From Galbibacter kalidii (lineage in GTDB: Bacteria > Bacteroidota > Bacteroidia > Flavobacteriales > Flavobacteriaceae): 64,000 nucleotides of DNA. This document shows positions 17,283 to 26,107 of the stretch, in pieces. A program made the translations under genes and the position numbers. The notes under the pieces were generated by a model. It was not told the origin of the DNA. It saw only the letters and a program-made list of their open reading frames with translations, and made no database searches. Within the stretch, counting starts at the first letter, position 1. Each line of letters begins with the position of its first letter. The stretch is taken from the NCBI RefSeq assembly GCF_026241135.1, contig NZ_JAPFGA010000015.1, forward strand, positions 1 through 64,000, in the 5' to 3' direction.

Positions 17283-18746
17283 TTGAGCGCATTTAAAAAG
17301 CTATTCAAACAAACGGCAATTTATGGTCTGGCAACTGTTATGCCACGGATGCTTAGTTTTTTGTTGGTGCGGATACATACAGACTCAGATGTCCTTCAAT
17401 CGGTAGCAGACTATGGAGTGGTTTCAAAAATATATGCCTGGTTTGTAATATTCAATGTGATCTTAGCCTACGGAATGGAAACTGCATTCTTCAGGTTTTA
17501 CCATAAGGAGAAAAACAAAGAAAACATTGTAAGCACATCAACAACTTCGCTTTTATTTTCATCGGTTGTCTTTTTGATACTGGGCTTACTCTTTAAAGAG
17601 CAAATAGCCTATTTAACCAACTTAAAAGTTGAATATATTACCCTTGTTGTCTGGATATTAATGCTCGATGCCTTGGTTATTATTCCTTTTGCCTGGTTAC
17701 GGGCTATGGAAAAGCCTATGCGATATGCAGTGATCAAGATATTGAATGTGGTGGTGAATTTAGGGTTGAATATCTTTTTCTTATTGTTCCTCGAAGGAAT
17801 GGCAGCAAAAAGCTCCTTTTGGAACAGTATTTATATACCGAACTTTGAGATAAACTATATTTTTATTGCCAACCTTATTGCCAGTACATCTACATTGGCG
17901 TTAATGCTGCCTTTTTATGTTAAAGTGCAGTATCAGTTTGATAAGGTTTTATGGAAAAAAATGCTCAAGTATGCTTTTCCGGTGCTTATTGCCGGTATTG
18001 CCTTCTCTATCAACGAAGCTTTTGACAGGTTGTTACTCGACTTTATATTGCCAAAAGACATTTCTGAAACCGCCATAGGGATGTATTCGGCCTGCTATAA
18101 ATTAGGCTTGTTCATGATGCTTTTCGCTACAGCTTACCGATTGGGAATAGAACCCTATTTCTTTAGTCATGCAAGCAGTGATAATCCGCAGAAGAACTAC
18201 GCAAAAATATTAGAGTTCTTTGTTATTTTCGGTTCGGTTATTTTGTTGGTTGTAGTGGTTTTTGCTGATGTATTAAAAGTGATATTCATCGGAGATGAGG
18301 TCTATTGGGAAGCCATGTCCATCGTCCCCATCATTTTAATGGCAAACTTTTGTTTGGGTATTTACCATAACCTTTCCGTTTGGTATAAAATAACGGACAG
18401 AACTAAGTTCGGGGCATATATATCGGTTGCAGGAGCAATCATCACATTAATTTTAAACTTTGCACTTATCCCGATTATCAGCTACAAAGGCTCAGCCATT
18501 GCAACCCTGGCAGCCTACGGCAGCATGATGTTACTGTCTTTTTACTTCGGAAGAAAATACTATCCAATTCCATATAACTTAAAGAAAATTGGTTTATATA
18601 TGTTGGTTTCGGTTTTATTATCTGTATTGATTTTTTACGTATTTAACCGAAACCTTTATATAGGAACCATGTTTGTTTTGCTATTTTTGCTGATGATACT
18701 TCTTTTAGAAAAAAACGAACTTAAAAAAATATTGAAAAGAACATGA
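17283..18746 (+). CDS. Polysaccharide flippase (MATE/MOP superfamily, Wzx-like)
   Basis: This 487-residue membrane protein has about 12-14 hydrophobic helices and an N-terminal '[20 protein letters not shown]', typical of oligosaccharide flippases that move lipid-linked sugars across the inner membrane. No ATG is near; TTG at 17283 gives the expected N-terminus. Its stop overlaps the dut start by 4 bp (ATGA), so the two are translationally coupled. The same order (flippase, dut, nucleotidyltransferase, TPR, DUF4292, EnvC-like) is a familiar flavobacterial cluster. Confidence 0.88.
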   Translation: MSAFKKLFKQTAIYGLATVMPRMLSFLLVRIHTDSDVLQSVADYGVVSKIYAWFVIFNVILAYGMETAFFRFYHKEKNKENIVSTSTTSLLFSSVVFLILGLLFKEQIAYLTNLKVEYITLVVWILMLDALVIIPFAWLRAMEKPMRYAVIKILNVVVNLGLNIFFLLFLEGMAAKSSFWNSIYIPNFEINYIFIANLIASTSTLALMLPFYVKVQYQFDKVLWKKMLKYAFPVLIAGIAFSINEAFDRLLLDFILPKDISETAIGMYSACYKLGLFMMLFATAYRLGIEPYFFSHASSDNPQKNYAKILEFFVIFGSVILLVVVVFADVLKVIFIGDEVYWEAMSIVPIILMANFCLGIYHNLSVWYKITDRTKFGAYISVAGAIITLILNFALIPIISYKGSAIATLAAYGSMMLLSFYFGRKYYPIPYNLKKIGLYMLVSVLLSVLIFYVFNRNLYIGTMFVLLFLLMILLLEKNELKKILKRT

Positions 18747-19177
18747 CGATCAAGATTATAAACAAATCCCAACACGCCTTACCAAATTATGAAACCGAAG
18801 CTTCTGCAGGAATGGATATACGTGCAAACTTGGCAGAGCCGATTGTTTTAAAACCCTTGGATAGGGCTATTGTTAAAACTGGCTTGTTTATCGAACTTCC
18901 GGTAGGTTTTGAAGCTCAGGTAAGACCTAGAAGTGGACTGGCTGCCAAAAAAGGGATAAGTGTATTGAATGCCCCCGGGACCATAGATGCAGACTATCGC
19001 GGCGAAATAGGCGTTATTTTAGTAAACCTTTCCAATGATGATTTTACAGTGGAAAACGGTGAACGCGTAGCCCAACTGGTTATAGCCAAACACGAACGCG
19101 CCGAATGGAATGAGGTAGAAGTGCTTTCAGAAACATCCCGTGGAGAAGGAGGATTTGGAAGTACCGGAACTTCGTAG
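18743..19177 (+). CDS. dut: dUTP diphosphatase
   Basis: A 144-residue trimeric dUTPase that hydrolyses dUTP to dUMP and so keeps uracil out of DNA. All five family motifs are present in order: AGMDIRA (residue 22), RPRSGLA (55), the uracil/Asp motif [11 protein letters not shown] (74), GERVAQLV (107) and the P-loop-like GEGGFGSTG at the C-terminus. It overlaps the flippase gene by 4 bp. Confidence 0.97.
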   Translation: MTIKIINKSQHALPNYETEASAGMDIRANLAEPIVLKPLDRAIVKTGLFIELPVGFEAQVRPRSGLAAKKGISVLNAPGTIDADYRGEIGVILVNLSNDDFTVENGERVAQLVIAKHERAEWNEVEVLSETSRGEGGFGSTGTS

Positions 19178-19236
19178 AGGGCAAATAATCCCTGCGCAGG
19201 CAGTGAGATATAAAAAACAAAGTTTGTTAAAAGGGA

Positions 19237-19324
19237 CACCTGTCTTTGCAGGTGCTTGTTAAAAGAGATACCCGCCTTCGCGGGTATATGTGTAACCTAA
19301 AAAAGATACCCGCCTTCGCGGGCA
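19237..19324. repeat. Tandem GC-rich hairpins (cacctg...caggtg and two cccgccttcgcggg units)
   Basis: Three short hairpins stand in a row: cacctgtctttgcaggtg (19237-19254), tacccgccttcgcgggta (19269-19286) and tacccgccttcgcgggca (19307-19324). The last two are direct repeats 38 bp apart, and the final one ends 5 bp before the next start codon. A related fragment (ccctgcgcaggca) is near 19190. Confidence 0.85.
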
Positions 19325-19329
19325 TTAGT

Positions 19330-20340
19330 ATGAAAATTATAGTACCAATGGCAGGAAGAGGTTCAAGGTTAAGACCACATACCTTAACAGTGCCAAAACC
19401 ATTAATTCCCATAGCAGGAAAGCCCATTGTTCAACGTTTGGTAGAAGACATTGCCAAAATATTGGATCAAAAGATCGACGAGGTGGCTTTTATCATCAAA
19501 GATGATTTTGGTGAGGAGATTGAGCAAAAGTTAAACGAAATAGCCGATAAACTAAACGCTAAGGGAACTATTTATTATCAGGATAAACCCCTGGGAACGG
19601 GACACGCGATCATGTGTGCGAAGGAATCCTTGTCAGGACCTTGTGTTATAGCCTATGCCGACACGCTTTTTAAAGCGGATTTCAATTTGGATCAATCCGC
19701 CGACAGTGTGATTTGGGTAAAACAAGTGGAAAACCCGGAAGCTTATGGGGTAGTGCAGTTGGACAACAATAAAAACATATCCGGTTTGGTAGAAAAACCG
19801 CAAGAATTTGTGTCTGACCTTGCGGTAATCGGAATTTATTATTTCAAGCAGGGAGAAGTGTTGAAAGCGGAGTTGCAGAAGGTGTTGGATCAAAACATCA
19901 TTCACGGCGGGGAATATCAGATCAACGACGGAATCAAAGCTATGATGGCACAAGGGAAAAAGTTCGTCCCCGGAAAAGTAGATGAATGGATGGACTGCGG
20001 GAATAAAAATGTAACAGTAGAGACCAACGGGCGCATGTTGAATTTCCTCCAGCAAGATGGTGAGGACTTGGTATCAAGTTCAGTAAAACAAGAAAATTCG
20101 AAAATCATTCAGCCCTGCTATATAGGCGAAAACGTGGTATTGAAAAACGCAACGATCGGTCCCAATGTATCGATTGGCGACGAAACTGTAGTTGAAAATT
20201 CAACTGTAAAAAACAGTTTAATACAAACGCATTCAACAGTTAAAAATGCGAACCTGGACAATGCCATGATTGGGAATCATGCTAAATTCAACGGTGAGTT
20301 TACCGATGTAAGTATAGGAGATTATTCTGTTTTGGAATAA
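19330..20340 (+). CDS. Sugar-phosphate nucleotidyltransferase
   Basis: A 336-residue NTP transferase with the Rossmann-like start MKIIVPMAGRGSRLRPHT, whose GxGxRLxPxT...K nucleotide-binding motif includes K21 in 'VPKPLI'. It is followed by 'AYADTLF' (metal site), 'VEKP' and 'DEWMDCGN'. Hexapeptide-like repeats ('ENVVLKNATIGPNVSIGDE') form a left-handed beta-helix at the C-terminus. It makes an NDP-sugar, probably for surface polysaccharide; whether the product is dTDP-, UDP- or GDP-linked cannot be told. The ATG at 19330 is used because longer frames run through hairpin repeats. Confidence 0.9.
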   Translation: MKIIVPMAGRGSRLRPHTLTVPKPLIPIAGKPIVQRLVEDIAKILDQKIDEVAFIIKDDFGEEIEQKLNEIADKLNAKGTIYYQDKPLGTGHAIMCAKESLSGPCVIAYADTLFKADFNLDQSADSVIWVKQVENPEAYGVVQLDNNKNISGLVEKPQEFVSDLAVIGIYYFKQGEVLKAELQKVLDQNIIHGGEYQINDGIKAMMAQGKKFVPGKVDEWMDCGNKNVTVETNGRMLNFLQQDGEDLVSSSVKQENSKIIQPCYIGENVVLKNATIGPNVSIGDETVVENSTVKNSLIQTHSTVKNANLDNAMIGNHAKFNGEFTDVSIGDYSVLE

Positions 20341-20562
20341 TCCCTGCGTAGGCAGGGATCTCTGCCCGCACCTCCGTCAGAGAGAACGAGGGTGTCTAAA
20401 AATCCCTGTGTGAATTTGATTTGTCAGTCTGAGCCTGTCGAAGACTTGTTGATTTTAGTTAACTGTGCTTCGACAAGCTCAGCATGACATCAGAATTTAG
20501 AGCTTTTGCATTGAGATGAATAAAATAATATTATTAGGAGAGATTTATCTAAAAAAACAGAA
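20341..20562. other. Intergenic repeat cluster between the nucleotidyltransferase and cyclase genes
   Basis: The stretch begins with the GC-rich inverted sequence atccctgcgtaggcagggat at the upstream stop. It then holds the inverted repeat with arms 20422-20443 (tgtcagtctgagcctgtcgaag) and 20468-20489 (cttcgacaagctcagcatgaca), which match with three mismatches. This is the second copy of the family seen at 6798. No gene is visible. Confidence 0.75.
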
Positions 20563-21258
20563 ATGGCAGAAATAATTGATTTGAGTCAAGAAATCTACGA
20601 AGGCATGCCCGTTTACAAAGATTTCCCACAGGTTAAAATGACAATCCATAATTCTCATGAAGAATGGGATGGGATTAAAAACCCTAAAATAAAAACCCCA
20701 GCCGTTTATAAATTAGAACTTGGGGAACATACAGGCACACATGTTGATGCTATAAATCATATGGCTCGTGAATATCGGGAACAATCAATAGATACAATGC
20801 CATTATCTATGTTTTATACAGAGGGCATTTGTTTGGATTTTTCCCATAAAGGATTAAAAGAATTAATCGAGTCCCATGAAATTGAAAATGCTTGTAAAAA
20901 AGAAGGATTAAGTATAAAAAAAGGAGATACCGTATTTTTTTATACAGATCACTATAGAAAAACTTTTGGCGGAAAAAATTGGGGAAATGGTCCTGGAATA
21001 ACGATAGATTCTGCAAGATGGTTAGGGGATAAAAAAATAGCCGCTTTTGGAGTTGAAACAATGTCTCCTGGAGTACCGGGAATATCAAACAAAGAAGTTC
21101 ATCATATTTGTGGCGAACTCGGATTTACACATTATGAGAATATGATAAATCTACACAGATTAATAGGGCGTGGAAGATTTCGTTTTATTGGACTTCCTTT
21201 AAAAATTAGAGGTGGAACAGGCTCTCCCGTTAGGGCAATTGCTGTATTTGAAAACTAA
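20563..21258 (+). CDS. Cyclase-family metal-dependent hydrolase (kynurenine formamidase-like)
   Basis: A 231-residue protein of the PF04199 cyclase family. The metal-binding HxGTHxD motif is H56-TG-TH60-V-D62, after the typical 'IDLSQEIYEGMPVY' beginning. Family members hydrolyse N-formylkynurenine, isatin or related cyclic amides. None of the other tryptophan-degradation genes is near, so the substrate is open. It is more AT-rich than its neighbours and interrupts the envelope cluster, between two repeat-bearing or gene-poor spacers, which hints at later insertion. Confidence 0.8.
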   Translation: MAEIIDLSQEIYEGMPVYKDFPQVKMTIHNSHEEWDGIKNPKIKTPAVYKLELGEHTGTHVDAINHMAREYREQSIDTMPLSMFYTEGICLDFSHKGLKELIESHEIENACKKEGLSIKKGDTVFFYTDHYRKTFGGKNWGNGPGITIDSARWLGDKKIAAFGVETMSPGVPGISNKEVHHICGELGFTHYENMINLHRLIGRGRFRFIGLPLKIRGGTGSPVRAIAVFEN

Positions 21259-21317
21259 AATTACATTCCCATAATGTGATTACTGAGAGGAAACGAAATC
21301 TCATATGGTATTGAAAA

Positions 21318-22250
21318 ATGAAAAAAAACTTCTACATAATCCTTTTGTGTTTCGGGATATTGATCGTTCCGCAGCTGGGTTATGCCCAAGAAGAAAATGC
21401 AGACACTACCAATGAAGTTGTTGAAGATGCTTTTCAAGAGCAATTTTATGAGGCCCTAAAACAGAAAGGCATTGAAAATTATGATAAGGCCATTCAGGCA
21501 TTATTGGAATGCAAACAAATAGATCCGAAAAATCATGTAGTTGATTATGAATTAGGGGTCAATTATATGTTTCAAAATAAATTTGCTGAAGCCGAATCTT
21601 ATTTTTTGACGGCTATTGAAAAGGAACCGGACAATAAATGGTATTTGGATGCGCTGCTGAATTGTTATAAAGCACAACAGAACATAGGAAAAGCGATTGA
21701 AGTGGCGAAGAAGCTTTCCAATACAAAAGCAAATTACAAATTGATGCTGGCAGACCTGTATGTAGATCAGAAATCATATAACAAGGCTATGGAAGTTCTG
21801 GATGCAATGAAAGAAGAGGGAGGAAACCTTACGGAAATTGAGAGGAGGAGGGTTAAAATCACAATGATACAAAACATGAATGCCCTTGCAGATGAATACA
21901 ACAAAACAATAAAAGAAAGCGAGCTGACAAATAATCCTGTTGAAAATTATAAGAATCGTATTCAGGAACTCCATGAGACCGGGGAATATAACGAAATGCT
22001 GTCCGTGAGCAGTGAAGCTTTGGATAATTATCCTACCCAGCCAGGGTTTTACTACCTGAAAGGTGTTGCGTTGAACAGGCTTAAAAACTACAAAATGGCC
22101 GTCAAGGTCTTGGAAGAGGGCTTGGTGTATTTGTTGGGCGATATAGAGCTGGAAAACAATATTTACAAAGAATTGGTGTTAGCATATCAGGCGATGGGAA
22201 ATTCGGAAAAAGAGAAAGAATATCAATTAAAAATGAAGGAAAACAAGTAA
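21318..22250 (+). CDS. Exported TPR protein
   Basis: A 310-residue protein with a signal peptide (residues 1-23, ending GYAQ) and several TPR units, for example 'AIQALLECKQIDPKNHVVDYELGVNYMF' spread over about residues 52-80 and later 'ALDNYPTQPGFYYLKGVAL'. TPR domains make protein-protein contacts, here in the periplasm. The stop shares a base with the DUF4292 start (TAATG), showing tight coupling. A helper role in envelope or lipoprotein transport is inferred only from neighbours. Confidence 0.8.
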   Translation: MKKNFYIILLCFGILIVPQLGYAQEENADTTNEVVEDAFQEQFYEALKQKGIENYDKAIQALLECKQIDPKNHVVDYELGVNYMFQNKFAEAESYFLTAIEKEPDNKWYLDALLNCYKAQQNIGKAIEVAKKLSNTKANYKLMLADLYVDQKSYNKAMEVLDAMKEEGGNLTEIERRRVKITMIQNMNALADEYNKTIKESELTNNPVENYKNRIQELHETGEYNEMLSVSSEALDNYPTQPGFYYLKGVALNRLKNYKMAVKVLEEGLVYLLGDIELENNIYKELVLAYQAMGNSEKEKEYQLKMKENK

Positions 22251-23041
22251 TGAACGTTGATACAGGTAAAAAAATAATCAAATCCCCTTATGTTTTTGTG
22301 TTTTTGTTGATGTTACTTGTTTCCTGCGGATCCAAAAAAGTACTGGCGCCGGGGGAGATAAAAAGTGATCTTTCAGCAAGAAATATCATTGAAAACCATT
22401 ATAACAATGAACTTGATTTTGAAACCATGCGGGGACGTATCAAAATTGATTATAGCAATGGAGAGAGCAGTCAGGGGGTAACAGTGAGTTTACGCATGAA
22501 AAAAGACGAAACTATTTGGTTGAGTGCCCCGCTGTCTGTTGTAAAGGTGTTGATCACTCCGGAAAGGGTGAGTTTTTACAACAAACTCGACAACACGTAT
22601 TTTGACGGGGATTTTTCATACCTGAATCAGCTTCTAGGAGCCGATCTTACATTCGGGATGGTACAAAATCTGTTGCTGGGGCAGGCGGTTTTTGATCTTA
22701 ATGAAGATGATTATTATGCTGCTATTTTGGAAAACAACTACCAATTAAAGCCTGAAAAACAAACTGAACTGTTTAAAAGATTATTTTTGTTGGAACCTAA
22801 TCATTACAAAATGGCAGTTCAGCAAGTGTCCCAAGCCGAAAAAGGACGTTTGTTGAGTGTAGCATATAAAAATTATCAAACTGTGGATGGGAGAATATTG
22901 CCTAATCAAATAGAGATAAATGCAATTGACAAGGATAAGAAAAATCATATCGATATTGAATACAACAATGTGGAATTCAACAAAAGAGTATCTTTTCCGT
23001 ATAGCATTCCTAGCGGATTTAAACCGGTAGAAATTGAATAA
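22250..23041 (+). CDS. DUF4292 lipoprotein (LolB-like fold predicted)
   Basis: This 263-residue lipoprotein has its lipobox at LLVSCG. It contains the DUF4292 region, with 'RGRIKIDYSNGESSQGVTVSLRM' spread over about 61-83 and 'DETIWLSAPLSVVKVLITPERV' at about 87-108, a pattern seen in LolA/LolB-type beta-sheet baskets. It may carry lipid or lipoprotein at the outer membrane; this is a structural inference. It is coupled by TAATG to the TPR gene and lies 1 bp before the EnvC-like gene. Confidence 0.8.
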   Translation: MNVDTGKKIIKSPYVFVFLLMLLVSCGSKKVLAPGEIKSDLSARNIIENHYNNELDFETMRGRIKIDYSNGESSQGVTVSLRMKKDETIWLSAPLSVVKVLITPERVSFYNKLDNTYFDGDFSYLNQLLGADLTFGMVQNLLLGQAVFDLNEDDYYAAILENNYQLKPEKQTELFKRLFLLEPNHYKMAVQQVSQAEKGRLLSVAYKNYQTVDGRILPNQIEINAIDKDKKNHIDIEYNNVEFNKRVSFPYSIPSGFKPVEIE

Positions 23042-23042
23042 T

Positions 23043-24290
23043 ATGAACAAAAGGATTTTCTTCTTTACAGCCTGTTTAATGGCTTTTTTTGCTTCAACGC
23101 ACATATGTGCCCAGTCTGAAGAGCAAAAGGAACTGGAGCTTCGCAAATCACGTTTACAGGAAGAAATTCAGCAGTTCAACAGCTTGCTGTCACAAAAAAG
23201 AAAGGAGAAGACGAGTGTTTTGGAAGATGTGGAAGACTTGGACCACAAGATCAGGATCCGCAAAGAGCTTGTAAAAGTCACTAACGAGCAGGCGAGCCTC
23301 ATCACCCGACAGATCAATAACAACATCAATAAAATTTCCAAACTTCGGGATGATTTAAAGGAACTGAAAGCCGATTATGCGGAGATGATTAAAAAATCGT
23401 ATAAAAGCAAGTCGCAACAAAGCCGTTTGATGTTTTTACTTTCTTCTGAAAACTTCCTCCAAGCCTACAAGCGAGTGCAGTATATGAAGCAGTACACCAA
23501 TTACCGAAAGGAACAAGCTGCAGAAATTCAGTCAAAAACCAAAGAGTTGCAGGATTTGAACAACGGTTTGGTAGATCAGCGGAAAGAGAAGGAAATACTC
23601 ATTGCCGAAAGTAAAAAGGAACAGGAATCACTGGAAAAAGCGTTGAATACACAAAGAGGGCTTATTGCCAGCATCAAGGCAAAAGAAAGTGAATATGCAG
23701 CTCAAATACGAAAAAAACAACGCGAAGCAGATGAGATCGACCGTCAGATCGATAGGTTGATCCATGAAGCCATTGCAAAGGCCAATGCTTCAAATAAGGA
23801 GGCCAGTGCTGAAACTCGGGAGACTGCTACAAAATCGTCAAATTTTGCATTGACGGCAGAAGCCAAACTGGTAGATGCCAGTTTTAAGGCTAATAAAGGA
23901 AAGTTGCCGTGGCCAGTAGAAAAAGGGGTAGTGAAAATGCGCTACGGAAAACAGCCACATCCGGTGGTAAGATCGGTAACGATTCAGAGTAATGGAGTTC
24001 GTATTGCTACTGAAAAAGGAGCCAAGGCACGAACCATTTATGAAGGGAAAGTGTTGGCTGTTCAGGCGATAAAAGGGGGGAACAAAGCGGTTTTGGTTCA
24101 ACATGGTAATTATATTTCCGTATACAATAACCTAGGGAAAGTGTATGTACAAGAAGGAGACAAATTGATTACCAAACAAGAAATAGGAGAGATATTTACG
24201 AGTCTGAGCAATAATGAAACGCTTTTAAAATTTATGATCTATGACAATAATAGAACCGATAATCCTGCAAGTTGGATTTATAGGATGTAA
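23043..24290 (+). CDS. EnvC-like murein hydrolase activator
   Basis: A 415-residue exported protein: signal peptide to about residue 23 ('THICAQ'), a long coiled coil from about 25 to 235, and a C-terminal LytM/M23 fold. The catalytic sites look lost. The HxGxD region reads SNGVRI and the usual YxHL reads YNNL, so no zinc can be held. This is the EnvC pattern of activating amidases in daughter-cell separation rather than cutting peptidoglycan. ATG 23043 is preferred to TTG 23034, which overlaps the previous stop. Confidence 0.87.
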   Translation: MNKRIFFFTACLMAFFASTHICAQSEEQKELELRKSRLQEEIQQFNSLLSQKRKEKTSVLEDVEDLDHKIRIRKELVKVTNEQASLITRQINNNINKISKLRDDLKELKADYAEMIKKSYKSKSQQSRLMFLLSSENFLQAYKRVQYMKQYTNYRKEQAAEIQSKTKELQDLNNGLVDQRKEKEILIAESKKEQESLEKALNTQRGLIASIKAKESEYAAQIRKKQREADEIDRQIDRLIHEAIAKANASNKEASAETRETATKSSNFALTAEAKLVDASFKANKGKLPWPVEKGVVKMRYGKQPHPVVRSVTIQSNGVRIATEKGAKARTIYEGKVLAVQAIKGGNKAVLVQHGNYISVYNNLGKVYVQEGDKLITKQEIGEIFTSLSNNETLLKFMIYDNNRTDNPASWIYRM

Positions 24291-24294
24291 TTGA

Positions 24295-24807
24295 TCAATC
24301 GTTAAACAAAGCCTTTAACTCAGTTGCTTTGTTCGGTTCCATTTTTCCGGCTAAAACCAAACTGAGTTGTTTTCTTCTCAAGGCAGCTTCGTAGCGTTCT
24401 TTTTCAAGCTTGGTTTCCGGTTCTACCGCGGGAACAGCGACAGGTCTTCCGGTTTCATCTACAGCCACAAAAGTATAGATAGCCTCATTGGCCTTGGTTT
24501 TTTTACCGCTTTCCCTATCTTCTATCCACACATCGATGTAGATTTCCATAGAGCTTTTAAAGGCTCTGGAAACAGCAGCTTCCACGGTAACCACACTCCC
24601 CAATGGGATGGCTCTGTTGAAAGCCACATGATTAACCGAAGCGGTCACAGTAACCCTACGTGAATGCCTTCTCGCAGAAATACTTGCTGCGCGATCCATA
24701 CGGGCAAGCAGTTCCCCACCAAATAAATTGTTCAACGGATTTGTTTCACTGGGTAAAACAAGGTCGGTCATTACGGTACGGGATTCACTAGGCTTTTTTG
24801 CTTCCAT
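24295..24807 (-). CDS. Acyl-CoA thioesterase (hotdog fold)
   Basis: A 170-residue single-hotdog thioesterase that cleaves acyl-CoA to free acid and CoA. The family region 'NPLNNLFGGELLARMDRAAS' (near residues 22-41) holds the catalytic-site Asn/Asp, and 'VNHVAFNRAIPLGSVVTVEA' follows. It converges on the EnvC-like gene with only 4 bp between stop codons and no visible terminator. Confidence 0.9.
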   Translation of the reverse strand: MEAKKPSESRTVMTDLVLPSETNPLNNLFGGELLARMDRAASISARRHSRRVTVTASVNHVAFNRAIPLGSVVTVEAAVSRAFKSSMEIYIDVWIEDRESGKKTKANEAIYTFVAVDETGRPVAVPAVEPETKLEKERYEAALRRKQLSLVLAGKMEPNKATELKALFND

Positions 24808-24885
24808 TGTTTAAAATTTCAGCAAAGATATTGAACTCGTTTAAACTTTTTTGATTGAAACGAAAATGATTCTTATTCAATCTGA

Positions 24886-24898
24886 CTCACTAAGTGAG
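24886..24898. repeat. CTCACTAAGTGAG repeat, copy 3
   Basis: The sequence ctcactaagtgag lies in the 121-bp spacer, 3' of the esterase gene. It is followed after 12 bp by tcctgaggctgttgatta, a second conserved block also found near copies 2 and 5. Confidence 0.7.
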
Positions 24899-24928
24899 AT
24901 TTCACGGGACTTGTCCTGAGGCTGTTGA

Positions 24929-25951
24929 TTATTCCGCATAAAAAACACCATCCAAAAAGGCAATGATCTTTTTAAGGGGTTCGATGGCATCTTTTTCAAA
25001 GCTGTTTCCTAAAAATTCATTGCTTCCTGAATCCAAATATGCGTGATTCCTGCCTTCGTGAACCCAGTATGATACCTTCTGTCCGTTTTCTTCTAAGGCA
25101 TCAACATAAGATTTTACCGATTCGGGAGAAGTGGTTTGGTCTTCTGAGCCTACATGGGCAAACTGTGGTGGCAGTTTTCGTTCACCAGCCTTTGGAATAG
25201 TGTACATGGGGGAGCAACGCTTGTAGTACTCGGGATTGTTTTCTACATTGATTTTATCGCCAAAAACTCCACGGGCTTCTCCGCCTCCCATTTGCCAAAA
25301 GACATTATCGGCTTTTTCAAAACCACCTTTGGCTGCTTTGTAAATATCTACTGCCGGATAGCTTAAAATAGCTGCTTGTACTTCGAGTTCGTTTTCGGTT
25401 TTAATCTGCTGTACATTTTTTCCTTTTGGAATATACGATGGAGTAAAACCGGGTTCTTTTCCCTTAAATCCGGAAGCGTTGAGGTAATCGCTGCCATTAA
25501 CGATCATGGCTGTCAAATGTCCCCCGGCACTGTCTCCCGTCACGGCTATGGCTTTTGGGTCTCCTTTGTATTCTTTGATATGTTCTTTTACCCACAAAAC
25601 AGCTCCCATAGCGTATTCTATGATCTCGTTCATGTTTGTGGTGTTGTCGTTGGCGGTAAGAAGCCGGTAATTGACATTACAAACCACATAATTGGAATGC
25701 GAAGCCATATATTGTGACATTTCATCCATGATGGATTTGTTGTTGATCAACCAACCGCCACCGTGATAAATAATAAGCACCGGATAAGAATCAGCCTCGG
25801 TTTCGGGGGTGTATATGTCCATCGTGAGGTCATAACCCTTCGGACTTGCCCAGAGGACATCTTTTTCAACCGTATAGGAATGTTCTGTGATTTCCTGTGC
25901 TCCTAAAATTGTAGAGCATATAAATAATGCTGAAATGAATAATTGTTTCAC
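24929..25951 (-). CDS. Secreted alpha/beta hydrolase (esterase/lipase)
   Basis: A 340-residue exported esterase with a signal peptide ending near residue 18 (ILGAQ). The hormone-sensitive-lipase-type oxyanion motif HGGG is at 63-66, the nucleophile elbow GDSAGG places the serine at 141, and the remaining triad members are probably in 'GSEDQTT' and 'GRNHAYL'. It may remove acyl groups from plant or algal polysaccharide, since a GH3 glucosidase lies directly upstream on the same strand. The substrate is inferred only from context. Confidence 0.88.
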   Translation of the reverse strand: MKQLFISALFICSTILGAQEITEHSYTVEKDVLWASPKGYDLTMDIYTPETEADSYPVLIIYHGGGWLINNKSIMDEMSQYMASHSNYVVCNVNYRLLTANDNTTNMNEIIEYAMGAVLWVKEHIKEYKGDPKAIAVTGDSAGGHLTAMIVNGSDYLNASGFKGKEPGFTPSYIPKGKNVQQIKTENELEVQAAILSYPAVDIYKAAKGGFEKADNVFWQMGGGEARGVFGDKINVENNPEYYKRCSPMYTIPKAGERKLPPQFAHVGSEDQTTSPESVKSYVDALEENGQKVSYWVHEGRNHAYLDSGSNEFLGNSFEKDAIEPLKKIIAFLDGVFYAE

Positions 25952-26107
25952 ACGAAAAATTTAAGTTAAACATTTATTTTCAAATATTATTAAACAATAA
26001 AGCAAGTAATCACTACCTCTAAAAACTTTTGATTCATTCACCTCCTTTTGTTGAGGCGATTACCTTGGCCATACTAAATCCCTCTATGAGGGCTTCATAG
26101 TGTAATC

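Noticed and set aside
19269-19324. CRISPR-like repeat pair
   Set aside because: Only two short hairpin units, no further spacers or repeats, and no cas genes.
19246-19329. Extended N-terminus for the nucleotidyltransferase
   Set aside because: The added residues come from GC-rich hairpin repeats, and the normal family start is at ATG 19330.
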